Positions 1 to 6,995 of a stretch of 12,258 bases of DNA are shown one piece after another. The stretch is from Chitinophagaceae bacterium (lineage in GTDB: Bacteria > Bacteroidota > Bacteroidia > Chitinophagales > Chitinophagaceae): assembly GCA_947461645.1 (NCBI GenBank), contig CANHMN010000027.1, forward strand, positions 1 to 12,258, read 5' to 3'. The stretch's first letter is position 1. The number at the start of each line of letters is the position of its first letter. The notes beneath the pieces were generated by a model, which was given only the letters and a program-made list of their open reading frames with translations, was not told where the DNA came from and searched no databases. The position numbers were made by a program, and so were the translations under genes.

Positions 1-777
1 TGGAACGCGATCTCAAAAATTGTAGCCTCTGAAAAAATGGATCTGATGGGCTTGCATTGTCATATAGGTACTTATATGTTATCAACCGATGCCTATGCCA
101 TTGCTGTTAAAAAATTAGCTGATCTTGCCTGGCGATGCAAACAAAAGCTTGGAGTTACCATTCAATACCTTGATCTCGGCGGCGGATTCCCTTCTTCCAA
201 CACACTTAAAGGTGCTTATCTTCCGGCTAGCGATACGAACCCTTCGATTGATGCATTCGCAGAAAGCATCACCCATGCCATTTTAAATGCCGGGTTCTCT
301 ACAGATGAATTGCCCTTGTTGATTTTAGAATCAGGCAGAGCTTTGATTGACGACGCAGGTTATTTACTTGGATCTGTGCTGGCTAACAAAAGATTGAGCG
401 ACGGCAGAAGAGCCACTATAATGGACTTTGGCGTAAACATCATGTTTACTTCTTTTTGGTATGAACATAAAATAAGTCCTGCACAAGACTTTACCCATCA
501 CACCGAAGACATGGTATTGTATGGTCCTCTGTGCATGAATATTGATGTAGTTAGAGAAACCATTAATCTTCCCTTGCTCAATCGTGGCGATCACGTAGTT
601 GTGCACAGGGTTGGCGCATACAACATGACACAATGGATGCAATTCATACAAATGAGGCCGAATGTAATCATGATTGATGAAAAAGGAGAAACTCATCTCA
701 TCAGAGAAGCAGAAACACTTGAATACATTGAACAAGTTGAAAAGATGCCTGCTTACCTTAAAGAATTTAAACTGTAA
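1..777 (+). CDS. Fold-type III PLP-dependent decarboxylase (diaminopimelate/ornithine decarboxylase family), 5' end cut by window
   Basis: The reading frame is open from base 1, so the ATG at 37 is an internal Met and the N-terminus, with the PLP-binding lysine, lies outside the window. About 258 residues are visible. Family hallmarks appear in order: HCHIGT (from about base 55), the glycine loop GGGFP (about 178) that holds the PLP phosphate, ESGR (about 328; usually EPGR), and GPLCMNID (about 523-546), where the Cys and Asp fit the catalytic Cys region contributed across the dimer. A GAYN motif follows near 616. These enzymes are cytoplasmic dimers that decarboxylate basic or diamino acids such as meso-DAP, ornithine, arginine or D-ornithine. 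The variant CxxxD motif does not fix the substrate, so no symbol is given. The next gene starts three bases after the stop codon, in the same frame, implying one operon. Confidence 0.9.
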   Translation, partial: WNAISKIVASEKMDLMGLHCHIGTYMLSTDAYAIAVKKLADLAWRCKQKLGVTIQYLDLGGGFPSSNTLKGAYLPASDTNPSIDAFAESITHAILNAGFSTDELPLLILESGRALIDDAGYLLGSVLANKRLSDGRRATIMDFGVNIMFTSFWYEHKISPAQDFTHHTEDMVLYGPLCMNIDVVRETINLPLLNRGDHVVVHRVGAYNMTQWMQFIQMRPNVIMIDEKGETHLIREAETLEYIEQVEKMPAYLKEFKL

Positions 778-780
778 AGT

Positions 781-2991
781 TTGAAGGTAAAAAACGAAAT
801 ATCTTCTTTTCTTGCCTTTTTACAATTTTTGGGAAAAGCAAGCGTGAACAGTTATGGCATGTTGTTTTTCTCAAGGCAACTGTTTTTTTCATTGCTGATT
901 TTTATTGTGTCCTTCATTGTTTTTCCCATCGGTTGGGCGGGTTTACTTTCTCTTATCATCGCAATTGTAACTGGTTATTTATTGGGATTTGATAAGCAGC
1001 AACTGGTTACGGGAATATTTTCCTATAGTGCCATTTTGTTTGGGTTTGGGTTTGCCGCTAACTATGAAACAGGCTTTTCTTTTTACCTGATGCTGACCAT
1101 AGGTTCTGTATTGAGCCTTTTGTTTTCCGTTGCTGTTTCCTCCAAATTAAGCAGAAGCAACTTACCCGGCTTATCGCTTGCCTTTATTTTTACTACCTGG
1201 CTTGTGGTATTATCTTCCAGACAATTTGCCGGACTGGGATTAACACAAAGACATATTTACTGGGTAAATGAAGCTTATGATATGGGCGGACATTACCTTG
1301 TTCATTGGATTCAAACTATTGAGAACATTGAGCTTCCGACATTCGTTTCAGGGTTTTTGAAGTCGATGAGTGCCATTATTTTTCAGGGCAACATCACTAC
1401 AGGATTTTTATTGACTATTGGTTTATTGATCCACTCCAGAATATCTTTTATGCTTGCTGTGTTGGGATATGCAGTTGCATTGTGGTTTAACCAGCTTCTG
1501 GGAGGATTCAATTCGGGTGACATCTCCTATTATAATTTGGGAACCAATTTTATGCTGGTTTCGATTGCATTGGGAGGATTTTACATTATTCCATCCGTAA
1601 GGTCTTTTTTATGGACTTTAATTACTGTTCCTATTGCATATCTCATGGTAGTTGGATTAGGAAGCATTACCTATCCTTATGCGCTTCCCGTTTTCTCGCT
1701 TCCCTTTTGCATTACGGTTATACTTTTTATTTACTGTTTACAATTAAGGAAAAAAACAGGCAAATTGACACTAACACCCATTCAATATTATAGTCCTGAA
1801 AAAAACATCTATCATTATCTTAATGGAAAATCTCGTTTAACAAACAGCAGATATTTTCAACTGTCCCTTCCCGTTATGGGCGAATGGATGGTTAGCCAAG
1901 GCTATCATGGAGCATTCACACACAAAGGAGATTGGTCTTTTGCCCTTGACTTTGTATTGCTTGACGAGGAAATGAAGACCTTTACCCTTCCTGCCACACA
2001 ACCCGAACATTTTTATTGTTACCAAAAGCCTGTGTTATCGCCAGGAGATGGTATTGTTGAAGAGGTAATTGACTATGTGGAAGACAATGAAATCGGTAAA
2101 ACAAACATCCATCAAAATTGGGGAAATACGATATTGATTAAACACGCAAATGGATTGTACAGCAAATTATCTCATTTAAAAAAACATTCTTTCAAAGTAA
2201 GCAAAGGAGCTTATGTTAAAAGAGGAGAAATAATTGCATATTGTGGGAATTCCGGAAGATCACCCGAGCCTCATTTACATTTTCAGGTTCAGGCAACACC
2301 CTACCTCGGATCCAAAACTATACAATATCCTATCTCCCATTTCTATTCGAAAAGCAACAAAGGATTAACTTTTGAAAGTTATGCTGTACCAAGAGAGGGC
2401 GCATTTGTGAGCAACATCAATACCAATAAAAAGCTAATCGATGCATTCGATTTTAAGCCAGGAATGAAGTTTGAACTTTCCTCTCTACAAGGCAATCTTG
2501 AAACATGGGAAGTACATACAGATGAATACAATCAAACCTACCTGTATTCTAAAACAACAGAATCTATAGCCTATTTTTACAATGATGGAACTGTTTTTTA
2601 TTTTACCGATTTTGTAGGAAACAAAACATCTCTCTTGTATGCATTTTACCTTTGTGCCTACAAAATTTTGTTGGAGACAGAATATGCACTTCCCTTGAGA
2701 GACGAATTCCCAATAACCATTGCGAACAGCGGACCGTTAAAATGGCTGCAAGATTTATTTGCACCTTTTGTATTGTTCATCGAAAACAAATACGAATCTT
2801 GTATACAACAAACAACCGGAATGTTGGCTGACGATGAAATCACTATTGCTTCATCCCTAAAAAGAAGTTTCTTTAAGATAACATCGGTAACATCAAAAGG
2901 CCAGCTTAAAATTTACAAAGGAAACATTAGTAGTTTCAGCTGGAATGATAAAAAAAATAAAATCGAGGCAACATGCACAAAATCAGGTTAA
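781..2991 (+). CDS. Urea transporter-M23 metallopeptidase fusion protein
   Basis: The protein has 736 residues in three parts. Residues about 8-324 are a polytopic membrane domain matching the urea transporter (UT) family: two pseudo-repeats, each with the pore motif LPxx(T/S)x(P/A)F, at L128-F135 (LPGLSLAF) and L302-F309 (LPVFSLPF). Residues about 366-520 are a LytM/M23 zinc endopeptidase domain with H381, D390 (or D384), H465 of LSHL, the GNSG turn at 489-492 and H498-L-H500, so the usual zinc and catalytic ligands look intact. Residues about 525-736 are not recognised. By topology the peptidase should lie in the periplasm, where it could cut peptidoglycan cross-links, but this is inferred. 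The start is TTG at 781, directly after the previous stop. The later ATG at 859 would remove part of the N-terminal UT-like segment, so TTG is preferred. No strong Shine-Dalgarno sequence precedes it. Confidence 0.92.
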   Translation: MKVKNEISSFLAFLQFLGKASVNSYGMLFFSRQLFFSLLIFIVSFIVFPIGWAGLLSLIIAIVTGYLLGFDKQQLVTGIFSYSAILFGFGFAANYETGFSFYLMLTIGSVLSLLFSVAVSSKLSRSNLPGLSLAFIFTTWLVVLSSRQFAGLGLTQRHIYWVNEAYDMGGHYLVHWIQTIENIELPTFVSGFLKSMSAIIFQGNITTGFLLTIGLLIHSRISFMLAVLGYAVALWFNQLLGGFNSGDISYYNLGTNFMLVSIALGGFYIIPSVRSFLWTLITVPIAYLMVVGLGSITYPYALPVFSLPFCITVILFIYCLQLRKKTGKLTLTPIQYYSPEKNIYHYLNGKSRLTNSRYFQLSLPVMGEWMVSQGYHGAFTHKGDWSFALDFVLLDEEMKTFTLPATQPEHFYCYQKPVLSPGDGIVEEVIDYVEDNEIGKTNIHQNWGNTILIKHANGLYSKLSHLKKHSFKVSKGAYVKRGEIIAYCGNSGRSPEPHLHFQVQATPYLGSKTIQYPISHFYSKSNKGLTFESYAVPREGAFVSNINTNKKLIDAFDFKPGMKFELSSLQGNLETWEVHTDEYNQTYLYSKTTESIAYFYNDGTVFYFTDFVGNKTSLLYAFYLCAYKILLETEYALPLRDEFPITIANSGPLKWLQDLFAPFVLFIENKYESCIQQTTGMLADDEITIASSLKRSFFKITSVTSKGQLKIYKGNISSFSWNDKKNKIEATCTKSG
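2965..2968 (+). promoter_or_regulatory. SD-like GAGG before the overlapping TPR/barrel gene
   Basis: GAGG lies four bases before the ATG at 2973, inside the last codons of the upstream fusion gene. It supports this start and suggests translational coupling across the 19-base overlap. Shine-Dalgarno sites are little used in Bacteroidota, so the functional weight is uncertain. Confidence 0.35.
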
Positions 2992-4154
2992 TCCCATTGC
3001 TGCTGTTATTTTCCTTGCAAATATCTGCTCAAGATTTCAGCAATTTTGATGAAGTAAACAATACTACTTATTCATTATTCACCCTTTCAAAATGGGATGA
3101 ATTGCTGCACTACGGAATGAAGGCCATTGAGAACAGGCAAGATTTCCTGAACCTAAGACTAAGATTGGGTTTTGCCTGCATCAGCAAAAAAAATTATGCT
3201 AAAGCTATCATACACTATAAAAAAGTTCTAACATTTAACAAGTATGATGAGATTGCGCATTATTACCTTTGGTTGTGCTATAACGCTTTGAACCAAGAAT
3301 CATTTGCTCTTCAACATTATCCGTTCATTAATAAAGACATTCAAAAAACATTTTCGCTGAAGAAAATTGCACTGACTGCAATTGGAATCGAAACCAGTTT
3401 TAAAACAACTGACGTTACCACAAGAAACGATGCCTTTTACAACATGCTATCTTTGAATAGCAAGTTGGGATGGAGAGTAAATATGCAACAATCAGTAGCG
3501 CACTACAAACAAAATATTTCTGAACCAAAACTAACATTAGTTGAAAACAACAACTCTATCAACATCAACCAAGTTGAGTATTACAATTTGATAAGCATTT
3601 CTTTAAATAAAAATATCGAAGTCAAAACAGCTTACCACTATATAAAAACGCCATTCAACAATTTCAGCTACAGCAATCACCTTGGTTTAATCGGAATTAA
3701 ATTTTACGGAAATAACATAAATTGGCAGGGGGCATTTATTCAAGGCACATTAGTTGATTCCAAAATCAATCAGTACAACCTTCAATCGGAATATTTCCCG
3801 CTTGGCAGCAATAGTCTTTATGGAATATCTACCATAAGTTACAGAAGTTTGGACTCTTCCGGAAATGTCAACTTTAAACAGGTGTTGGGCTTTAAAATAA
3901 ACAAAACAACTTGGCTGGAGGCAAATGTTACCTTAGGAGAAGCAAACCGTTACCTAGAAAACAATGCTTTATATGTTTTCAATTCCATTGATCCAAATAT
4001 GCTAAAATGGGGTTGTAATGCTTATTATTTTTGGAGGAAACACCTGAAATTACAACTTGGCTACACCATGGAAAAAAGAAAACTAACCTTATATAATCCA
4101 CAATTATTTTATTTTCAACATTCATTAAACGGAGGTATATCATGGAAATTTTAA
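2973..4154 (+). CDS. Secreted TPR protein with C-terminal outer-membrane beta-barrel (YaiO-like)
   Basis: The 393-residue protein begins with a clear Sec signal peptide (basic MHKIR, a Leu-rich core, cleavage near ISAQ at residue 20). Residues about 25-130 are helical with TPR character (for example the block around LRLGFACISKKNYAKAIIHY). The rest, about 137-393, alternates polar and hydrophobic residues rich in Tyr, Asn and Phe and ends in Phe, as outer-membrane barrel proteins do. A TPR-plus-barrel layout of this size resembles the YaiO-type outer-membrane family, but this is an impression and not a search result. The gene overlaps the end of the urea transporter/peptidase gene by 19 bases and the next TPR gene by 13, so the three are probably co-translated. 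It may be the outer-membrane partner of the fusion protein. The product and ligand are unknown. Confidence 0.85.
   Translation: MHKIRLIPLLLLFSLQISAQDFSNFDEVNNTTYSLFTLSKWDELLHYGMKAIENRQDFLNLRLRLGFACISKKNYAKAIIHYKKVLTFNKYDEIAHYYLWLCYNALNQESFALQHYPFINKDIQKTFSLKKIALTAIGIETSFKTTDVTTRNDAFYNMLSLNSKLGWRVNMQQSVAHYKQNISEPKLTLVENNNSININQVEYYNLISISLNKNIEVKTAYHYIKTPFNNFSYSNHLGLIGIKFYGNNINWQGAFIQGTLVDSKINQYNLQSEYFPLGSNSLYGISTISYRSLDSSGNVNFKQVLGFKINKTTWLEANVTLGEANRYLENNALYVFNSIDPNMLKWGCNAYYFWRKHLKLQLGYTMEKRKLTLYNPQLFYFQHSLNGGISWKF
4131..4135 (+). promoter_or_regulatory. Strong SD-like GGAGG for the second TPR gene
   Basis: GGAGG ends six bases before the ATG at 4142 and lies inside the last codons (Asn-Gly-Gly-Ile) of the barrel gene. 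It fixes the start of the small TPR gene and suggests reinitiation coupling. Such a full SD match is not typical of Bacteroidota, and part of it is dictated by the overlapping protein sequence. Confidence 0.45.
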
Positions 4155-4762
4155 AAAAATCAATTCTTGTAGCAGTTATAAGTGTATTTACTTTAACTGC
4201 ATTTTCTCAAAAGGAAATGGCTATGCAACGAGCCTTTGCTGAAAGCTATGCGCTTGAAACAAAGTTTAAATACAATGATGCCGTTGCTTTGCTTACGCCT
4301 TTGTATGAAGAGAACAACTATGAGCTAAACCTCAGACTTGGTTGGCTTTATTATAATGCCAAAAATTATACCCAGTCACAAAACCATTACCAAAAAGCTG
4401 TAAAACTGAAACCCTACTCTATTGAAGCAAAATTAGGCTTAGTAAAACCATTGGTTGCCATTGAGAATTGGGAAAAAGTAGCCGATCAGTATGAAGAAAT
4501 TCTAAAAATTGATGCACAAAATTATACTGCGAATTATTGGTTAGGGGTACTTCAGTACAACAGAAAAAAATACCAAGCAGCCATTAAATTATTTGAGCAG
4601 TTGGTAAACCTTTATCCTTTTGATTATGATGCCAACCATATACTAGCTTGGTCTTACTTTAATTCCGGCAGAAACAACGATGCGAAAATCATATTTCAAA
4701 AGGCGTTATTGATTCGCCCTGGAGATGCATCTTGTATTGAAGGATTGGGAAGGATAAAGTAA
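4142..4762 (+). CDS. Small secreted TPR protein
   Basis: The 206-residue protein has a signal peptide (MEILKK, hydrophobic core, cleavage near AFSQ at about residue 22) and no lipobox Cys, so it should be soluble in the periplasm or loosely attached to the envelope. Almost all the mature part is a run of about four or five tetratricopeptide repeats. Each shows the usual small/aromatic spacing, for example LRLGWLYYNAKNYTQSQNHY, the block ending KLKPYSIEAKLG, and the last one ending LIRPGDASCIEGLG. TPR superhelices bind proteins or peptides, so a scaffold or adaptor role beside the barrel protein and the membrane-bound peptidase is plausible. The start overlaps the previous gene by 13 bases and has a good SD-like site. 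It is the last gene of the operon; repeat DNA begins at the base after its stop codon. Confidence 0.88.
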   Translation: MEILKKSILVAVISVFTLTAFSQKEMAMQRAFAESYALETKFKYNDAVALLTPLYEENNYELNLRLGWLYYNAKNYTQSQNHYQKAVKLKPYSIEAKLGLVKPLVAIENWEKVADQYEEILKIDAQNYTANYWLGVLQYNRKKYQAAIKLFEQLVNLYPFDYDANHILAWSYFNSGRNNDAKIIFQKALLIRPGDASCIEGLGRIK

Positions 4763-4868
4763 GGTTTAGGGTTTAGAGGTTTAGGGTTTAGAGGTTTAGA
4801 GTTTAGAGGTTTAGAGGTTTAGAGGTTTAGAGGTTTAGAGTTTAGAGGTTTAGAGGTTTAGGGTTTAA
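4763..4868 (+). repeat. Telomere-like tandem repeat, 14 units of GGTTTAG(A)
   Basis: Fourteen consecutive units of 7 or 8 bases start at the base after the TPR gene stop. They are of three kinds: GGTTTAG (or the final GGTTTAA), GGTTTAGA, and GTTTAGA, with lengths 7,8,7,8,8,7,8,8,8,8,7,8,7,7. The motif is that of the Arabidopsis-type telomere (TTTAGGG) with A insertions, but here it is an internal bacterial microsatellite-like array. It has no open frame of note. The inverse motif CCTAAACC follows at 4888-4895, and a GCGCATT direct pair at 4902-4915. Slippage in copy number is likely. No function is visible. Confidence 0.9.
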
Positions 4869-4936
4869 CGCTAAAACAGCTTAACGACCTAAACCATAAA
4901 CGCGCATTGCGCATTGCAATATCATAAAACATTAAT

Positions 4937-4976
4937 CCTCTTTCCAATGTCTCCTTTTTGGGACGTTGGAAAGAGG
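4937..4976. terminator. 17-bp-stem hairpin, copy 1; possible bidirectional terminator between convergent genes
   Basis: The outer arms CCTCTTTCCAA (4937-4947) and TTGGAAAGAGG (4966-4976) pair perfectly. The inner arms TGTCTC (4948-4953) and GGGACG (4960-4965) pair with two G-T wobbles, leaving a CTTTTT loop. It lies between convergent operons. No T-run follows on either strand, so a Rho-independent terminator is only one reading; an RNA-stabilising 3' hairpin or a REP-like palindrome is possible. Confidence 0.5.
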
Positions 4977-4993
4977 AGTGTATAACTTTAGGA

Positions 4994-5034
4994 TCAAAAC
5001 CCAAATAAACTTCCACCCTTTTCAAACAATCGAT
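4994..5034 (-). pseudogene. Duplicated 3' tail of the UbiD-family gene
   Basis: Read on the - strand this stretch encodes RLFEKGGSLFGF and a TGA stop, identical in protein to the real end of the decarboxylase gene at 5095. It has no start and no upstream coding sequence, so it is a by-product of the 101-bp duplication. It could become the C-terminus again if recombination deleted one copy. Confidence 0.7.
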
Positions 5035-5037
5035 AAT

Positions 5038-5077
5038 CTTCTTTCCAATGTCTCCTTTTTGGGACGTTGGAAAGAGG
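5038..5077. terminator. 17-bp-stem hairpin, copy 2, just downstream of the UbiD-family gene
   Basis: This is the second copy of the hairpin, beginning 17 bases past the UbiD stop codon on the - strand. The one difference from copy 1 in the stem (T5039 for C4938) still pairs as G-U in a + strand transcript but gives an A-C mismatch in a - strand transcript. It lacks a T-run on either side. A 3'-end or terminator role is inferred from position. Confidence 0.5.
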
Positions 5078-5094
5078 AGTGTATAACCTTAGGA

Positions 5095-6954
5095 TCAAAA
5101 CCCAAATAGACTTCCACCCTTTTCAAACAATCGATTGATCTTTTTTTCTGTTTCAGGATCTTTTTCTACTGCAGGAGCGTGATGAGGTTTTGATCTTGCA
5201 TCAATGATTAATGGTCCATGACAACCCCAGTGCTTGTTTTCATAAAACTCATCAACACCGTAAATATCATGAGAGGGATTGCTCCTGGTGAAGGTTGTCC
5301 ACAAGAAATTGTTCAAATTAGCACTTAGAAATACAGGATCATCACACAGAACGATCAGGACAATTTCCTCGTCTGATTCTTTTGAAAAAGTCTTATTCTC
5401 TTTTAACAAAAGCGATAAATGCTTACAAAGCGCTTGAATTTCTTCTTTGGCATGTGCTTGATTTTGGTAAGCTTCGCCTCCTAGGGCAACTACACCCGGC
5501 ATAACCATTTTGGCTTCTGTGTATCCACGAATTTCATTTAAAAAACTTGATGGCTCTGAAGCTAATTTTCGAACCGATTTACCATAAGCTGCGAAAACAA
5601 CTTTACTGCCCTGATTGATGTTCTCCCCTGAATAATCAAGTGTATCGATGGTTGTTTTAGTGTAAAAATGTACATCTCTGTGCAATTGTATTCTCTCCAA
5701 AACAAATTGAAAATATTGTTGAATATTTTTGGTGGTAAGCTTGTTTGCTTCATCAGCTGTTATAAACAAGTACTTTGCTAAACTCAACTGGCCTGTCCCC
5801 AACATGTGATTGGCTATGGTTAGAATCTCTGCAGGCTGACTTGAAGGCAGATAAGGTGTGTAGCGTTCACTACCAATAGCTAACAGCAACGGATGAACGC
5901 CGGCAGCATCTACCGCATTCACTTCCTTCAAGCCGGGGATTTCCTTTTGGAGTGCAGAGCCGGTAATGGAGTGTATGAGCTCTCCAAAACTGGTATCTTC
6001 CTGTGGAGGCCTGCCTACTACCGTAAAAGGCCAAATAGCATTTTTTCTGGCATATACCTTGTGAACTTTCATCAAAGGGAAAGGATGCTGAAGACTATAG
6101 TAACCAAGATGATCTCCGAAGGGACCTTCAGGTTTGTTTTCCTCGGGATAAACCTCGCCTGTAATTACAAAATCAGCATCAGTACTTATGCAGAATCCAT
6201 CAATATAGGTGTAGCGAAATCTTCTTCCTCCTAAAACGCCGGCAAAAGTCATTTCGCTCATTCCTTCAGGTAATGGCATTACAGCAGCTACAGTATGCGA
6301 AGGAGGACCGCCAACAAATACACTAACCTTCAAGGCTTGACCTTTTTTATTGGCTTTGGTTTGGTGAACTCCTATTCCTCTGTGCAGTTGATAATGCAAA
6401 CCGATTTCTTGGTTTTGGATATAATCGTTTCCGCTCAACTGAATTCTGTACATCCCCAAATTAGCATTCATGATACCCGGCGTCTCTATATCTTCTGTAT
6501 AAACCTGAGGAAGTGTTACAAAAGCCCCCCCATCCATTTTCCAATGTTGAATTTGAGGCAATGTTTCTATGTTAATTGACTGTTGCAAGACAGGCTTTGA
6601 CATTGGATTTTTTAGAGGAATGGCTTTAATGGCGGATAATCCTGTTGAAACCAAGGACAAGGGATGCTTTAATGCTTTTGCAGGATTGTTTTTGAACTCA
6701 ATCAGTTGTTCAACAGTTTCAATGGTATCTTTGAAAAGAAACCGGCTTCTTTCTAAAGTTCCAAAAATATTTGAAGCAGCCCTGAATGGAGAACCTTTTA
6801 CCCTTTCAAACAAAAGAGCTGGGCCACCGGCTTCGTGTACCCGAAGGTGAATGGCAGCCATTTCCAAGTAAGGATCAACTTCTTCTTTGATGCGAATCAA
6901 TTGACCATTTCTCTCCAAATCTATTAAACAGGATTCCAAGGATGAGTATGCCAT
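5095..6954 (-). CDS. UbiD-family prenylated-FMN-dependent decarboxylase
   Basis: The 619-residue protein has the UbiD core. The motif MNANLGMYR ends in R170, HYQLHR spans 187-192, and EGPFGDHLGYY gives E276 and D281; R170, E276 and D281 match the Arg-Glu-Glu/Asp network around prenyl-FMN. Asp at the third position is also my recollection for E. coli UbiD, so it is not a defect. The protein is longer than the roughly 490-residue E. coli enzyme and nearer the 610-620 residues of epsilonproteobacterial homologues proposed to act in futalosine-pathway menaquinone synthesis. A quinone-precursor decarboxylase is therefore a reasonable guess, but the substrate is not shown. It needs prenyl-FMN from a UbiX-type enzyme, which is not in this window. 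The ATG at 6954 fits the family N-terminus. It lies 41 bases behind the outer-membrane protein gene, probably as the last gene of that operon. Confidence 0.92.
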   Translation of the reverse strand: MAYSSLESCLIDLERNGQLIRIKEEVDPYLEMAAIHLRVHEAGGPALLFERVKGSPFRAASNIFGTLERSRFLFKDTIETVEQLIEFKNNPAKALKHPLSLVSTGLSAIKAIPLKNPMSKPVLQQSINIETLPQIQHWKMDGGAFVTLPQVYTEDIETPGIMNANLGMYRIQLSGNDYIQNQEIGLHYQLHRGIGVHQTKANKKGQALKVSVFVGGPPSHTVAAVMPLPEGMSEMTFAGVLGGRRFRYTYIDGFCISTDADFVITGEVYPEENKPEGPFGDHLGYYSLQHPFPLMKVHKVYARKNAIWPFTVVGRPPQEDTSFGELIHSITGSALQKEIPGLKEVNAVDAAGVHPLLLAIGSERYTPYLPSSQPAEILTIANHMLGTGQLSLAKYLFITADEANKLTTKNIQQYFQFVLERIQLHRDVHFYTKTTIDTLDYSGENINQGSKVVFAAYGKSVRKLASEPSSFLNEIRGYTEAKMVMPGVVALGGEAYQNQAHAKEEIQALCKHLSLLLKENKTFSKESDEEIVLIVLCDDPVFLSANLNNFLWTTFTRSNPSHDIYGVDEFYENKHWGCHGPLIIDARSKPHHAPAVEKDPETEKKINRLFEKGGSLFGF

Positions 6955-6995
6955 AAATAATTTAAATTAAAGGCCTATAGGTCAAATTAGATACT

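Larger units (their letters stand above)
4933..5135. repeat. Tandem direct duplication, period 101 bp, two copies
   Basis: Copy 1 (4933-5034) and copy 2 (5034-5135) align without gaps at an offset of 101, with three differences: C4938/T5039, T4987/C5088 and A5008/G5109. Each copy contains one long hairpin and, on the - strand, the last codons and stop of the UbiD-family gene. Copy 2 contains the true 3' end of that gene; copy 1 is the extra one. The difference at 5008/5109 is synonymous in the encoded tail (TTA versus CTA, Leu). This is a recent local duplication rather than an insertion sequence: no transposase or terminal inverted repeats are seen. Confidence 0.92.

Noticed and set aside
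364..735. Antisense open frame of 123 codons inside the decarboxylase gene
   Set aside because: It lies wholly opposite a gene with clear family motifs and shows no motif itself.
4763..4868. Array resembling a CRISPR or a chromosome end
   Set aside because: Units are 7-8 bases with no spacers, and ordinary genes continue on both sides, so it is neither a CRISPR nor a true telomere.
5095..6954. UbiD protein with Asp281 instead of Glu in FG(E/D) as a broken active site
   Set aside because: As I recall, E. coli-type UbiD also has Asp at this position, so it is a normal variant.
6972..6983. Near-palindrome GGCCTATAGGTC before the UbiD-family gene as an operator
   Set aside because: Only 12 bases with one wobble, in AT-rich DNA between co-directional genes; likely by chance.
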